A stretch of 64,000 nt of DNA from Deltaproteobacteria bacterium (GCA_016218975.1 JACRCO010000097.1:1-64000), one strand, 5' to 3'; shown: positions 47,419 to 58,333, numbered from the stretch's first letter. Program-made: numbers and translations. The notes: generated by a model not told the origin, from the letters alone.

Positions 47419-50400
47419 ATGCCTTCCTCTACACCGGCCCTTTCATTCGAGCACATCGCGCGCGCCTTCGAGACGCAGGCCCGTCCCTGCCTGCAGGTCC
47501 TGCGCGTACCGGCCGGGCTTCGTTCGTTCCTCGTATCGCGATGGTTCCTGAGGAGCAACCGCTCCGTCCTTCTCCTTGCTCCGACGGCGGCCGAGGCGGA
47601 AGAAACCCTCCGGGAGATCTCCGCGTATGCGGGGCCGGGCTGCGTGTTTCTTTTCCCCTCCTCCGAAGTCGCGCCGTACGAGTCGATGCCTCCCTACGCC
47701 CCCGCGGTCCACGACCGGATGCGGGCGCTCGACCGCCTTGCGGCGGGCGATCCCGCCGTCGTTATTTCTTCCGTGGAGGCGGCGGTGGAGAAGACGCTTC
47801 CCCGGGAGGTGTTCCTGCGTGCCGTTCGGCGGGTGGCGCCGGGAGACGATATCGACGTCGCGGAGTTCTCCCGCCGTCTTTCCGAGGCGGGGTATGCGAG
47901 GCTCCCTTCGACCGCTGAGGCGGGCGACTATTCCGTCCGGGGAGGGATCGTCGAGGTGTACAGCCCCGCCCATCCGCTGCCCGCGAGGCTCACGCTGGAC
48001 GGCGACCGGGTCGAATCGATCCGCTGGTTCGATCCCGTAACCCAGAGGACCCTGCCGCGGGGCGGGGAAGGGAAGACGGAAGAAGAGGCGCTCGTCGTCC
48101 TCCCCTGTTCCCAGGTGATCACCCGTCCGGAATACCTGTCCTCGGCCGCTGCGTCAGTCGGCGCGTCCGCCGGGCATGCGCTGAGGCAGGGGATCCGTTA
48201 TCACGGGATCGAGGCGGTCCTTCCGCTTCTGTACGGGCGCGCCTCCTCTCTCTTCGATTACCTCCCGGAAGGGACGCCGATCGCCGCCGTCGATTCCGTC
48301 GCCTGCGGCGCGCAGGCAAGACGGTCTTTCGCCGAAGCGGAGGAGAATTACCTGCTTTCGGGCCGGGAAAGCGGCCTGCCGCCTCCCGCTGATTGTTTCG
48401 CGACGCCGGAAGAGTTCCTCGGGGCGCTCCAGGCCAGGCCGGTTCTCTCCTTCGATTCGATCGAGGCGGCCCCGTTCGGGCGAACGGATTTCGTCCGCGG
48501 GGAGATCGACGCCAGGGGAAACGAGGACATCCGGCGGAGCACGGTGCAGTCCACGGGCGAGGGGCTTCTTTATCCCCTGGCCGCGGAGGCCAAGGAGTGG
48601 TGGAAGCGGGGGGACCGCTTCGCGGTTACTTCGCTGACCCCTTCCCAGGCCGATCGGATGGAGGAGCTGCTGGGCAGATACGCGCTTCCCCTGGCGAAGG
48701 CCGAAACGCTTGCGGAGGCGCTTTCGGGAGGGCGGGGGATCGCGCTCTGCCGTTCCGAGGTGACGCGGGGGTTCCGGTTCCCGGAACTGCGCGTTGCGCT
48801 GGTCACCGAGGCGGAAATCTTCGGCGAGAAGGCGCGCGCGCGGAAGGCGCGCAGGGAGACGGCGGCGCCGGCGGAAGAGTTCTCGCTCCGGGAGATCCGC
48901 GTGAACGATCTCGCGGTCCACGCCGATCACGGTGTCGGGGTATACCGGGGGCTTTTGCGTCGCTCGGCGGGTGGAGTGGAGGGGGATTTTCTCGTACTGG
49001 AGTACGCGGGAGGGGACAGGCTCTTCGTCCCCGTCGAGAAGATGTCCCGCGTGCAGCGCTACATCGCTTCCGAGGAGGCGAAGCCGCGGCTTGCCAAGCT
49101 GGGCGGGACGGCATGGCAGCGGGCGAAGCAGCGGGTGCGGGACTCCCTCCTGGAAATGGCGCAGGACCTGATCGCGATCCAGGCGAAGCGGCAGCTCGCC
49201 GCCCGCCCCGCGTTCGGCGCACCCGACGAGATCTACCGGGAGTTCGAGGCATCCTTCGACCACGAGGAAACGCCCGACCAGCAGCGGGTGATACGCGAAG
49301 TCACCGGAGACCTTTCCTCCTCCCGCCCGATGGACCGCCTTGTCTGCGGGGACGTGGGATACGGCAAGACGGAAGTCGCGATCCGCGCCGCGTTCAAGGT
49401 CGCGCAGGAGGGCCGGCAGACCGCAGTCCTTGTGCCAACGACGGTCCTCGCCGAGCAGCACTGCCATACGTTCCGCCGGCGCCTTTCCGCCTATCCGATA
49501 CGCGTGGAGAACCTTTCCCGCTTCCGCTCGAAGGCCGAACAGGCGAACGTGTTGAAGGAGATGGCCCGGGGGAATGTGGACATCGTCATCGGGACACACC
49601 GCCTTCTCCAGAAGGACGTCGCCTTCAAGGACCTCGCGCTCGTGATCATCGACGAGGAACAGCGGTTCGGCGTGACGCACAAGGAGAAGATGAAGCGGCT
49701 GCGCGCGTCGGTGGACGTCCTGACGCTTTCCGCCACCCCCATTCCCCGGACGCTTCACATGGCGTTTTCCGGCATCCGCGACATCAGCATCATCGCGACG
49801 CCGCCGGAGGACCGCCTCTCCATTCGAACCTTCGTTCTTCCCTTCGCAGGGGAGACGGTACGGGAAGCCGTGGACCGGGAGATCCGGCGCGGGGGGCAGG
49901 TCTTCTTCGTCCACAACCGCGTTCAGACTCTCCCGGAGATGGAGCGGTTCCTGAGGGAAATCCTGCCGGGGGTCAAAATCGGCGTCGCCCACGGGCAGAT
50001 GGAGGAGGAGGAGCTGGCGTTGGCGATGGACGACTTCGCATCGCGCCGCGTGGACCTTCTTCTGTGCTCGGCCATAATCGAGTCGGGGCTGGACATCCCC
50101 AACGCCAACACGATCCTCGTAAACGACGCGCACAGGTTCGGGCTCGCCCAGCTCTACCAGCTCCGCGGCCGTGTAGGCCGCGACCGGCACCGCGCCTATG
50201 CTTACTTCCTGGTGCCCAAGGATGTTACGACCACGAAGGAAGCCGCTCAGCGCCTGGCCGTGCTCGAAGAGCTGACGGAGCTCGGATCCGGGTTCAAGAT
50301 CGCATCCCACGACCTTGAAATCCGCGGGGCGGGGAACCTGCTGGGAAAGGACCAGTCGGGACAGATCCACCAGGTGGGATACGAGATGTACACCCAGCTC

Positions 50401-50898
50401 CTGTCGGAGGCCATGGCGGAGCTTTCCGGGAAAGCAGCCGCCACGGAAGAAGAGCCGGAGCTCGATCTCGGGATTCCCGCTTTTCTTCCAGACGACTACA
50501 TCCCCGAGGCGGGGATGCGGCTCGATTTCTACAGGAAGCTGGCGATGGCGAGGACGGAAGATGCGGTAGATGAGCTGGAACTCGAGCTTCTGGACAGGTT
50601 CGGCCGGCTGCCGGTTCCGGCGAGCGCCCTTTGCGACCTGTCGCGTATCAGGGTCCGGATGCGCGAATTGGGAGTACGTGAGATCAAGCGTGGGAACGGG
50701 TCTATCTTTTTGTCGCTTTCCGACCGTTCGGAAGTCGACCGCAGCCTCATGGTGCGCTGGGTGACGAAGGAGCGGAAGAATTTCCACTTCGCCCACGGAG
50801 AGGTCCTCGCGATGAGAATCCCCGGCGCAGGGCCGGAAGACGTACTTGCCGCCGCCAAAAACCTGTTGAACCGATTTATACCGGGGCGTAGCATATGA
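47419..50898 (+). CDS. mfd: Transcription-repair coupling factor Mfd
   Basis: 1159 residues in the known order: UvrB-like N-terminal domains (about 1-330), a RNA-polymerase-interaction (CarD-like) module with LAVHADHGVGVYRGLLRR and FVPVEKMSRVQRY, RecG-like translocase motor with Walker A GDVGYGKT at 644-651 and IIDEEQRFGV, helicase C-terminal domain (SGLDIPNANTILVNDAH, QLRGRVGR) and the TRCF terminal domain. It removes RNA polymerase stalled at lesions and recruits UvrA, encoded six genes downstream. The start at 47419 is 11 nt after nadA; the ribosome-binding site is weak. Confidence 0.97.
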   Translation: MPSSTPALSFEHIARAFETQARPCLQVLRVPAGLRSFLVSRWFLRSNRSVLLLAPTAAEAEETLREISAYAGPGCVFLFPSSEVAPYESMPPYAPAVHDRMRALDRLAAGDPAVVISSVEAAVEKTLPREVFLRAVRRVAPGDDIDVAEFSRRLSEAGYARLPSTAEAGDYSVRGGIVEVYSPAHPLPARLTLDGDRVESIRWFDPVTQRTLPRGGEGKTEEEALVVLPCSQVITRPEYLSSAAASVGASAGHALRQGIRYHGIEAVLPLLYGRASSLFDYLPEGTPIAAVDSVACGAQARRSFAEAEENYLLSGRESGLPPPADCFATPEEFLGALQARPVLSFDSIEAAPFGRTDFVRGEIDARGNEDIRRSTVQSTGEGLLYPLAAEAKEWWKRGDRFAVTSLTPSQADRMEELLGRYALPLAKAETLAEALSGGRGIALCRSEVTRGFRFPELRVALVTEAEIFGEKARARKARRETAAPAEEFSLREIRVNDLAVHADHGVGVYRGLLRRSAGGVEGDFLVLEYAGGDRLFVPVEKMSRVQRYIASEEAKPRLAKLGGTAWQRAKQRVRDSLLEMAQDLIAIQAKRQLAARPAFGAPDEIYREFEASFDHEETPDQQRVIREVTGDLSSSRPMDRLVCGDVGYGKTEVAIRAAFKVAQEGRQTAVLVPTTVLAEQHCHTFRRRLSAYPIRVENLSRFRSKAEQANVLKEMARGNVDIVIGTHRLLQKDVAFKDLALVIIDEEQRFGVTHKEKMKRLRASVDVLTLSATPIPRTLHMAFSGIRDISIIATPPEDRLSIRTFVLPFAGETVREAVDREIRRGGQVFFVHNRVQTLPEMERFLREILPGVKIGVAHGQMEEEELALAMDDFASRRVDLLLCSAIIESGLDIPNANTILVNDAHRFGLAQLYQLRGRVGRDRHRAYAYFLVPKDVTTTKEAAQRLAVLEELTELGSGFKIASHDLEIRGAGNLLGKDQSGQIHQVGYEMYTQLLSEAMAELSGKAAATEEEPELDLGIPAFLPDDYIPEAGMRLDFYRKLAMARTEDAVDELELELLDRFGRLPVPASALCDLSRIRVRMRELGVREIKRGNGSIFLSLSDRSEVDRSLMVRWVTKERKNFHFAHGEVLAMRIPGAGPEDVLAAAKNLLNRFIPGRSI

Positions 50899-50957
50899 TG
50901 TTTCCGAAATGCATCCGAAAACCACAGCAACCTGACCAGCGGGAAGGAGGCCGGCGC

Positions 50958-51899
50958 ATGCGCAAGTTATCCGTGGTGCTGCTCGTGGGGACGATCCCGT
51001 TCCTGTGGGCCTGCAGCGGAATCGAGAAGGGGAAGACGGACAGGATTCTCGCCACGGTCAACGGCCAGCCGATAACCGAGGCGACCCTGGAAGAAGAGGC
51101 GAAGTCCCTTCCCCCCTATGTCCGGCCGATCCTGGAAACCCCGCAGGGCAGGGCGCAGTTCCTTGAAAGCCTGATAACCCGGGACCTGCTCATGCAGGAA
51201 GCGCTTCGCCGCGGGTTCGATCGCAAGGAGGAGGTCCGCGAGCGGCTGAACATGGCGCGCAGGTCGATACTCCTGGAAGCGCTCCTTAAAGACGTTACGG
51301 AGAAGGCGCCGGGCCTGTCCGACGACGCGCTGCGCAAATTCTACGAAGCGAACGTGGATAGTTTCCGCGTCGGCGATCGGGTGCGGGTAAGCCATGTTCT
51401 CTTCAAGGACCGCGCGCAGGCCGAGGCGATGGCCCGGCAGTCCAGGTCCGGCACGCCGTTCGAGGAGTTGATGAAACAGGCGTCGAAGGAGGGCGGCGTA
51501 ACGGCGGACCTGGGGTTCATCGAGCGCGGGAAGTTCGACAAGACGTTCGAAGCCGCGGCGTTCGCGGCGCCCACCGGGTCGGTTGCCGGACCCGTCCGGA
51601 CATCCTACGGATACCACCTGATCCAGGTGGGGGAGAAGAAGCCCGCCGGGCTCCAGCCCTTCGAGGAGGTCAAGGGGCAGATCGCGGCCGACCTGCGGGA
51701 GCAGGCGCAGCGCGACGCGTTCGAGACGCTCCTTGCGCAGGTAAAGCAGAAGGCGAAGGTCCAGGTCGTGGGCGCTCCCGCAGGGGAACCGCCCCCGCCT
51801 CCGGGGGCTCCGGCCCCGCAGCCCGGACCGGCGGACAAGCCGGCGGGCCGTGAGCAGGCTCCGGCCGGGGGGCCGGTTTCGCCGCACGGGGGGCGCTGA
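50958..51899 (+). CDS. Parvulin-type peptidyl-prolyl isomerase lipoprotein (PpiC/SurA-like)
   Basis: 313 residues. GGAAGGAGG precedes the ATG at 50958. The signal MRKLSVVLLVGTIPFLWAC ends in a lipobox (Cys19). A SurA-like N-terminal chaperone region (VNGQPITEATLEEEAKSL-PYVRPILETPQGR) is followed by one canonical parvulin domain (VRVSHVLFKDRAQAEAMARQ, TADLGFIERGKFDKTFEAAAFAAPTGSVAGPVRTSYGYHLIQV). A Pro/Ala/Gly-rich tail of about 40 residues follows. Likely a membrane-anchored folding factor for exported proteins. It is the first of three SurA-like genes in a row. Confidence 0.9.
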   Translation: MRKLSVVLLVGTIPFLWACSGIEKGKTDRILATVNGQPITEATLEEEAKSLPPYVRPILETPQGRAQFLESLITRDLLMQEALRRGFDRKEEVRERLNMARRSILLEALLKDVTEKAPGLSDDALRKFYEANVDSFRVGDRVRVSHVLFKDRAQAEAMARQSRSGTPFEELMKQASKEGGVTADLGFIERGKFDKTFEAAAFAAPTGSVAGPVRTSYGYHLIQVGEKKPAGLQPFEEVKGQIAADLREQAQRDAFETLLAQVKQKAKVQVVGAPAGEPPPPPGAPAPQPGPADKPAGREQAPAGGPVSPHGGR

Positions 51900-51926
51900 T
51901 CGCGTCGTATCCCGGCATGCCGAGAA

Positions 51927-52919
51927 ATGCTGGCTAACGTCACGTCCAGGATGGCCCTTGCCGCCGCGCTGGCGGCCCTTCTTATTTCCTGCTCGCGGGA
52001 CCCGGCGCCGCGTTCCGATGCGGACGTCGTCGTGGCCCAGGTCGACGGGGCTCCCATCTCACTGAAAGACTTGAAGAACGAGATCGCCGCGCAGAGGGGG
52101 CTTGCACCCGCCGCCGATTCCGGGGGCGCCGCCCCCTCCATTTCAACGAAAAGCGCAGGGCGCAGGGAGGCGCAGGAAGCATTGCGGCTCCTCATCGAAC
52201 GGTCGGTCGTTCTTGCCGAGGGGGAGCGTCTCGGGATAGCCGTTTCAGGCGCCGAGGTGGAAAAGGAAGTCGAACGGTTCCGTGCCGACTTTCCTCCCGG
52301 CGGACTGGAGAAGGCGATTATCCAGACGGGGAGGGATATGGAATCGTGGCGGAGAGAACTCGCCCGCTCTCTTCTTTATCGGAAGTCCGCGGCGGCCATA
52401 GCCGACTCCCGCGCGTCGGTGACCCGGGAGGAAGTCGAGCAGGTTTTCCGCCGCCGGGAAAGGGAATTTTCCCGTCCCGAACGGATCCGGGTGCGCCAGT
52501 TCCTGTTCGATTCCGAGGAAAACGCCCGAACCGCACGGGGTAAGATATTGGAAGGCGAGGGCCCTGATAAGGTCGTAGAGCGTTTTTCCTCCGGAGATGT
52601 CCGTCCCACGGCTGCCGACCTTGGGGAAGTCACCCGGGAAGACCTTCCCGAGGAAATCGCCGCGGAGCTTTTCTCGCTGAATGAGGGCGGCGTGAGCGGA
52701 ATCGTTCCGAGGGAGGGAAGCTACAGCCTGTTCGTGGTGGTCCGTAAAGAGCCCGCCCACGCGCTTTCCCTTGCCGCGGCCGCGCCGGAAATCCGCGAGG
52801 GGCTGCTGCGCAGCCGCAGGGAGGACGCGTTCCGGTCATGGCTGCGGGCGAAGGTCGGCAAGGCGGACATCCGGGTCCAGGAAACGCTGCTCGACCGGAT
52901 GACAGAGGGGGGAAAATGA
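51927..52919 (+). CDS. SurA-like periplasmic chaperone lipoprotein with diverged parvulin domain
   Basis: 330 residues, with a signal ending in LLISC (lipoprotein). The N-terminal helical chaperone domain is recognisable (VVVAQVDGAPISLKDLKNEIAAQ, then EALRLLIERSVVLAEGERLGI). The later RIRVRQFLFDSEENARTARGKI through LGEVTREDLPEEIAAELFSLNEGGVSGIVPREGSYSLFVVVRK has the layout of a parvulin domain, but several conserved positions differ (QFLF where the family has HIL). It may retain only chaperone activity. It overlaps the next gene by 4 nt (ATGA). Confidence 0.82.
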   Translation: MLANVTSRMALAAALAALLISCSRDPAPRSDADVVVAQVDGAPISLKDLKNEIAAQRGLAPAADSGGAAPSISTKSAGRREAQEALRLLIERSVVLAEGERLGIAVSGAEVEKEVERFRADFPPGGLEKAIIQTGRDMESWRRELARSLLYRKSAAAIADSRASVTREEVEQVFRRREREFSRPERIRVRQFLFDSEENARTARGKILEGEGPDKVVERFSSGDVRPTAADLGEVTREDLPEEIAAELFSLNEGGVSGIVPREGSYSLFVVVRKEPAHALSLAAAAPEIREGLLRSRREDAFRSWLRAKVGKADIRVQETLLDRMTEGGK

Positions 52920-53893
52920 AAAAAATGCGGTTACCGGCGATCCTGCTCTTCTGCATCCTTGCGGCGGCGCAGGCGATCCCGGCCCAGGCAAGGGTCGTCG
53001 ACGGCGTAGTTGCCGTTGTTGACGACGATCCGATCACTTTTTCCGAGGTCCGCGATGCGGCGGCCGAGGGGCTCGGCATCCCGGTCGGCGACGCAGACCT
53101 GTACCTGCGGGAAGAGAAGGACACCCGGCGGATACTCCACTGGATCGAGACGCTCGTGGAGTCGGTCCTGCTCCACAAGGAGCTGAAGAAGCTCGGGCAG
53201 GACATCCAGGAGCCGGACATCAACCGGGCGGTGGAATCCGTCCGAAGGAACAACAACCTTTCGGAGGCGGATTTCAAGGAGGCGCTCGTCCGTGAGGGGA
53301 TCTCCCTGGAAGGATACCGGAGGCGCCTGCGGTGGCAGATGGAACGCGGCGCGATCGTCCGCGCGAAGAAGCTGAAGGACGTCACCGTGACGGACGAGGA
53401 AGTCAAGATTTACTACAAGGAGAACGCGGAGCGGTTCCGCGAGGGGGGGGAAGTCCGGCTCATGACCCTTTATCTCCCGCTTCCGCCCGAGGATGCGGGA
53501 CCCGACCGCGTTGTCCGCCTGCGTATCGCCGCGCAGCAGGCGAATGAATATGTCCGGGCCGGCAGGGCGCTTTCCGACGTGTCGGAGCTGATTTCGAAGA
53601 CCCTTCCCGGAACGTCGGTCCTTACGTCGAATTTCGTGAAAACCTCCGACCTGCTCCCGGAGATCCAGAAGGAGATCAGGCGCCTGCGCACATTCGAGAC
53701 CTCCCCTACGTTCTTCATGGAGAACGGAGCATACCTGGTCCACGTGAAGGAACGGCAGGGCGGAACGCTGCCCGAATTTTCGAACCTGAAGGACGCGCTG
53801 GCAGAGGAAATCGCCGACCGGCGGAGCGAGAAGGCGTACGCCGACATCCTGGCGGAACTGAAAAAAACCGCTTCGATCGACATCCGGCTGTAA
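52916..53893 (+). CDS. surA: SurA-family periplasmic chaperone
   Basis: 325 residues. A cleavable signal (MKKMRLPAILLFCILAAAQAIPAQA) precedes VVDGVVAVVDDDPITFSEV, the classic SurA N-terminal opening, and a long helical chaperone region to about residue 165. The following region lacks an intact parvulin active-site pattern (it has RLMTLYLPLP and LTSNFVKTSDLLPEIQKEI), so isomerase activity is doubtful. It starts in the ATGA overlap of the preceding paralogue. It presumably acts on outer-membrane proteins in the periplasm. The symbol follows the N-terminal domain and order; experimental function is not known. Confidence 0.82.
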   Translation: MKKMRLPAILLFCILAAAQAIPAQARVVDGVVAVVDDDPITFSEVRDAAAEGLGIPVGDADLYLREEKDTRRILHWIETLVESVLLHKELKKLGQDIQEPDINRAVESVRRNNNLSEADFKEALVREGISLEGYRRRLRWQMERGAIVRAKKLKDVTVTDEEVKIYYKENAERFREGGEVRLMTLYLPLPPEDAGPDRVVRLRIAAQQANEYVRAGRALSDVSELISKTLPGTSVLTSNFVKTSDLLPEIQKEIRRLRTFETSPTFFMENGAYLVHVKERQGGTLPEFSNLKDALAEEIADRRSEKAYADILAELKKTASIDIRL

Positions 53894-53904
53894 GGCGGAA
53901 GGAC

Positions 53905-54888
53905 ATGCTTCCGCGCATCGCCGTGACGATGGGAGACCCGGCCGGCATCGGACCGGAGATCGTCGTCATGGCGCACACTATCCCGGATATTTTCTCGGTC
54001 TGCATTCCTGTGGTGTACGGGGACCCGGAGGTTATTCGCCGCGCCGCCGCCGTAATCGGAGCGTCCGTCGAGATCGTCCCTGCGGACGAGGCTCCCGCTC
54101 CGGGAAGGATAGCCGTGCTGTCCCTTTCCGCTCTATCCCTCGAGGAGGTTCCTTTCGGAAAACGGACCGCCGCCGGGTCCCGGGCGATGGCGGACTACAT
54201 CCGCGCGGCCGCGGTTGACGTCCTTGCGGCGCGGGCCGACGCTGTCGTAACCTGCCCCATCACGAAGGAGGGACTGAAACTCGCAGGCGTGCGGCACCCG
54301 GGGCATACGGAGTACCTCGCCGAACTGTGCGGAGGGGCGGAGGTGGTCATGATGCTCGCAGGGGACCGGCTGCGCGTGGCGCTCGCGACCATCCACGTAT
54401 CGCTGCGCCGGGCGCTGGAACTTCTTTCACCCCGGATCATCGAAAAAACGATACGGATCACCGACTCCTTCTTCCGTAAATACATGGGTGCGGGCTCTCC
54501 CCGGATCGCCGTGGCGGGAGTAAATCCCCATGCCGGAGAGGGGGGGCTGTTCGGAGACGAGGAGGCAACGTTGGTTGCTCCGGCGGTCGCCGCATGCGCA
54601 GCCGACGGAATCCTTGCTACCGGCCCGTATCCGCCGGACACGGTGTTCCATCGCGCCTGGAAAGGGGAATTCGACGTCGTGGTGGCGATGACGCACGACC
54701 ATGGACTGATACCATTGAAGCTCGTCCATTTCGAGGACGGGGTCAACGTGACCATGGGTCTCCCCATCATACGCACCTCGGTGGACCACGGAACCGCATA
54801 CGACATCGCGGGGAAGGGGATCGCAAGCCCCGCGAGCCTGCTTGCCGCGATCCGGATGGCCGCGGAGATGGCGAAGGCGAAAAGGTAG
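53905..54888 (+). CDS. pdxA: 4-hydroxythreonine-4-phosphate dehydrogenase
   Basis: 327 residues. RIAVTMGDPAGIGPEIVVMA, TCPITKEGLKLAG, the metal-binding GHTEYLAELCG and AGVNPHAGEGGLFGDEE are diagnostic of PdxA. It takes part in the deoxyxylulose-independent-name DXP-dependent route to pyridoxal phosphate. It follows surA by 11 nt, an arrangement (surA-pdxA) also seen in enterobacteria, and precedes uvrA by 6 nt. Confidence 0.96.
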   Translation: MLPRIAVTMGDPAGIGPEIVVMAHTIPDIFSVCIPVVYGDPEVIRRAAAVIGASVEIVPADEAPAPGRIAVLSLSALSLEEVPFGKRTAAGSRAMADYIRAAAVDVLAARADAVVTCPITKEGLKLAGVRHPGHTEYLAELCGGAEVVMMLAGDRLRVALATIHVSLRRALELLSPRIIEKTIRITDSFFRKYMGAGSPRIAVAGVNPHAGEGGLFGDEEATLVAPAVAACAADGILATGPYPPDTVFHRAWKGEFDVVVAMTHDHGLIPLKLVHFEDGVNVTMGLPIIRTSVDHGTAYDIAGKGIASPASLLAAIRMAAEMAKAKR

Positions 54889-54894
54889 GCGGCC

Positions 54895-57759
54895 GTGGCT
54901 CTCGACCGGATCGTCGTGCGCGGCGCGCGCGAGCACAACCTGAAGAACGTCGACGTGGAGATCCCGCGCGACCGCCTGGTAGTCATCACCGGCGTATCCG
55001 GCTCGGGCAAGTCCTCCCTCGCCTTCGACACGATCTACGCGGAGGGGCAGCGCAGGTACGTGGAGTCGCTGTCGGCGTACGCGCGCCAGTTCCTGGAGCA
55101 GATGGAGAAGCCCGACGTCGACGTGATCGAAGGGCTATCCCCCGCCATTTCCATCGAGCAGAAGCAGGTCAGCAAGAACCCCCGTTCCACCGTGGGCACC
55201 GTCACCGAAATATACGACTACCTGAGGCTGTTGTACTCATCGATCGGAACGGTGCACTGCCCGTCCTGCGGCAAGGAGATCCGGAGGCAAACGGTTACGC
55301 AGATCGTGGACGCCGTCATGGGGATGGGAGAGGGGGAAAAGATCCAGGTACTGTCCCCGGTCGTCCGCGGAAGGAAAGGGGAGTATCGAAAGGAGCTCGC
55401 GAAATTCGTCAAGGACGGCTTCACCCGGGCGATCGTCGACGGCGCGCCGAGGGACCTCGAGGAGGATATCGCCCTCGACAGGAACCGGAAGCACGACATC
55501 GACGTGGTGGTGGACCGTATACGCATCTCCCCCGCTTCGCAGGGGCGGCTCGCCGACTCCGTGGCGCTCGCACTTTCCCTTTCGGGCGGGCTGGTCCGCA
55601 TCGCGGACTCCAGGGGCAAGGGCGCTCTCTACAGCGAAAAGTTCGCATGCACCGACTGCGCCGTCAGCATCCCCGAAATCGCGCCGCGGCTATTCTCCTT
55701 CAACAGCCCGCACGGCGCCTGCCCCGAATGCGACGGTCTCGGCAGCACGATCTATTTCGACCCCGACCTAGTCGTCCCCGACCCGGAAAAAAGCATCCGC
55801 GAGGGTGCGATCGACCCGTGGAAGAAGCGAACGACGATCTATTACTACCAGATGCTGGAAACGCTCTCGAAACATTTCGGATTCTCCCTGCACACCCCCT
55901 ACGGGAAGCTTCCCGCACGGGCGAAGGAGATCCTCATGCACGGGTCGAACGAGCCGGTGCGGTTTTTCCTCGAAGAGGGAGACCGGCGCCACTTCTTCAC
56001 CCGGCCGTTCGAGGGGGTTATCGGGAACCTGGAGCGCCGCTTCCGGGAAACCGGCTCGGAGGATATCCGCGACGAGCTGGCGCGGTACATGAACAACCGG
56101 CCGTGCCGTTCCTGCGGCGGGGCACGCCTTAAAAAAGAGGCCCTCTGCGTCAGGGTCGGAGGCCTGTCCATTTACGATCTGACGAAGCTCTCCGTCAAGG
56201 ATGCGAAGGAATTCTTCAAGGCGCTCACCCTCACCCGGAAGGAGGAGCAGATCGGGTCGCGGATCCTGAAGGAGATCCGGTCCCGGCTTTCGTTCCTGCG
56301 AAACGTCGGGCTTTCCTATCTATCCCTGGACCGCGCCTCCGGCACCCTGTCCGGCGGGGAAGGGCAGAGGATCCGGCTGGCGACGCAGATCGGGTCGCAG
56401 CTCATGGGGGTGCTCTACATACTCGACGAGCCCTCGATCGGGCTGCACCAGCGGGATAACCGCAAGCTTCTCCTCACCTTGAAGGACCTTCGGGACCTGG
56501 GGAACACGGTGCTCGTCGTGGAGCACGACGAAGAGACGATCCGCTCCGCGGATTACGTGATCGACATGGGGCCCGGCGCGGGTGAGCACGGCGGGGCGGT
56601 GGTGGCGTCGGGGCCGCCGGAGGAGATCGTGGGGAACGGGGCGTCCCTCACGGGGCAGTACCTTTCGGGGAGGAAACGGATCGACGTGCCGCGGACCCGC
56701 AGGCGCCCGAACGGGAATTTCCTTGCCGTTTCCGGATGCCGTGCAAACAATCTGAAGAACATAGACGTCTCGTTCCCGCTCGGCGTGATCACCTGCGTCA
56801 CCGGCGTCTCCGGCTCCGGCAAGTCGACGCTCGTCCTCGACACCCTCTACCGGGCGCTCGCCCAGAAGATATTCGGTTCCCGCGAGCGGCCGGGCGCCCA
56901 CAACGCGCTTTCCGGCATCCACCTGGTGGACAAGGTCATCAACATCGATCAATCGCCCATCGGGAGAACTCCGCGGTCGAACCCCGCCACATATTCCGGC
57001 GCCTTCACTCCCATCCGCGACCTGTTCGCCATGCTCCCGGAGAGCAAGACGCGCGGGTACCGTCCCGGCCGCTACTCCTTCAACGTCAAAGGGGGAAGGT
57101 GCGAGGCTTGCGAGGGGGACGGCATCCTTAAAATCGAGATGCACTTCATGCCGGACGTCTACGTCACCTGCGAGGAGTGCGGCGGGAAGCGATACAACCG
57201 CGAGACGCTGGAGATCGCCTACAAGGGGAAAACCATCGCAGACGTGCTCGACATGACCGTCGACCAGGCGCTGGAATTCCTCTCGAACATCCCGCCGATC
57301 CGCGGCAAGCTTTCCACCCTGTCGCGGGTGGGGCTCGGATACATCCGCCTGGGGCAACCGGCCACGACCCTTTCCGGGGGCGAAGCGCAGCGAGTGAAGC
57401 TTGCCCGCGAGCTCTCCAAGAGGGCCACGGGAAAGACCGTATATCTTTTGGACGAGCCCACCACGGGGCTTCACTTCGACGACATCAGGAAGCTTCTTTC
57501 GGTTCTTCAGATGTTCGCCGAGGCGGGGAACACGGTCATAATCATCGAGCACAACCTTGACGTCATCAAGACGGCCGACCACGTGATAGACCTCGGCCCC
57601 GAAGGCGGCGACCTCGGCGGGGAGGTCGTCGCCTGCGGAACGCCGGAGGAGATCGCACGGAATCCGCGCTCCGCAACGGGGAGCTTCCTGAAAAAGGTGT
57701 TGAACGGGGGAAAGAACCCGCCGTACGAGGAAATCAGCGGGGTTGCGGGGAGCGGGTAA
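54895..57759 (+). CDS. uvrA: Excinuclease ABC subunit A
   Basis: 954 residues, GTG start at 54895. Two ABC modules are visible: Walker [15 protein letters not shown] and [14 protein letters not shown], and signature [24 protein letters not shown], with Zn-binding [16 protein letters not shown] and [14 protein letters not shown] modules. It scans DNA for helix-distorting damage and loads UvrB; Mfd upstream delivers it to stalled polymerase. The C-terminus overlaps the end of the convergent gene by 26 nt. Confidence 0.97.
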   Translation: MALDRIVVRGAREHNLKNVDVEIPRDRLVVITGVSGSGKSSLAFDTIYAEGQRRYVESLSAYARQFLEQMEKPDVDVIEGLSPAISIEQKQVSKNPRSTVGTVTEIYDYLRLLYSSIGTVHCPSCGKEIRRQTVTQIVDAVMGMGEGEKIQVLSPVVRGRKGEYRKELAKFVKDGFTRAIVDGAPRDLEEDIALDRNRKHDIDVVVDRIRISPASQGRLADSVALALSLSGGLVRIADSRGKGALYSEKFACTDCAVSIPEIAPRLFSFNSPHGACPECDGLGSTIYFDPDLVVPDPEKSIREGAIDPWKKRTTIYYYQMLETLSKHFGFSLHTPYGKLPARAKEILMHGSNEPVRFFLEEGDRRHFFTRPFEGVIGNLERRFRETGSEDIRDELARYMNNRPCRSCGGARLKKEALCVRVGGLSIYDLTKLSVKDAKEFFKALTLTRKEEQIGSRILKEIRSRLSFLRNVGLSYLSLDRASGTLSGGEGQRIRLATQIGSQLMGVLYILDEPSIGLHQRDNRKLLLTLKDLRDLGNTVLVVEHDEETIRSADYVIDMGPGAGEHGGAVVASGPPEEIVGNGASLTGQYLSGRKRIDVPRTRRRPNGNFLAVSGCRANNLKNIDVSFPLGVITCVTGVSGSGKSTLVLDTLYRALAQKIFGSRERPGAHNALSGIHLVDKVINIDQSPIGRTPRSNPATYSGAFTPIRDLFAMLPESKTRGYRPGRYSFNVKGGRCEACEGDGILKIEMHFMPDVYVTCEECGGKRYNRETLEIAYKGKTIADVLDMTVDQALEFLSNIPPIRGKLSTLSRVGLGYIRLGQPATTLSGGEAQRVKLARELSKRATGKTVYLLDEPTTGLHFDDIRKLLSVLQMFAEAGNTVIIIEHNLDVIKTADHVIDLGPEGGDLGGEVVACGTPEEIARNPRSATGSFLKKVLNGGKNPPYEEISGVAGSG

Positions 57760-58264
57760 GGGTCTTCAACATCTCCTGGCCGAACAGGAACCGGACTTCC
57801 TTCCGCACGGAATCGGTTATCGGATGGGTCCGGTTCTTCGCTTTCATGCACCAGAGCGACTTCATCTCTTCATCCACGGTGAGCGTCCCCTCGGAGAGGA
57901 CCAGCGGGAACATTACGCAGAATCTCGGCTTGAAGCGCCATTCGTGGAGCCCCGCCTCGATTGCGCCTTTCTGCAGGGCGCAGCCGTGGTTCGGATGGAA
58001 AAAAGCGCAGGCGTCGCCGACCACCACGGTTTCCACGGCCATGCCGCTCGGGCAGTCGGTATCGGGCTCTGTCCTGCCGAACCAGCTGGAAGGATCTGCG
58101 GCCTCAGGACGTACGTACGGCAGGAACAGGTCGCGGTTCGAGAGAATATTCCTCATCTCCGCCGTATCGGCCCATACGCCGAAACGGCAGCAGCGGCTCC
58201 GGCACTGCTCGAGGCGGCAGGTCTCGGGAAATTTCGCGCGGAATATCAGCGGGTCGATTTTCAT
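57734..58264 (-). CDS. Cysteine-cluster protein (YkgJ/DUF3109-like)
   Basis: 176 residues, soluble. A Cys-rich N-terminus ([15 protein letters not shown]) and further Cys in [41 protein letters not shown] are arranged like the metal- or FeS-binding cysteine-cluster proteins of the YkgJ/DUF3109 type. The block CALQ-GAIEAGL is common to them. Role unknown; many are thought to bind zinc or iron-sulphur. It is convergent with uvrA and alone in its transcription unit. Confidence 0.78.
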   Translation of the reverse strand: MKIDPLIFRAKFPETCRLEQCRSRCCRFGVWADTAEMRNILSNRDLFLPYVRPEAADPSSWFGRTEPDTDCPSGMAVETVVVGDACAFFHPNHGCALQKGAIEAGLHEWRFKPRFCVMFPLVLSEGTLTVDEEMKSLWCMKAKNRTHPITDSVRKEVRFLFGQEMLKTLTRSPQPR

Positions 58265-58333
58265 ACGGTTCTTTTTAATGAGAATGTAAAATTATACACA
58301 TTCTACGGTAACCTGCAAATCGTCGCCATCAGG

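Noticed and set aside
48154-50925. A 923-codon frame opposite mfd
   Set aside because: Antisense of Mfd, no start site or family pattern.
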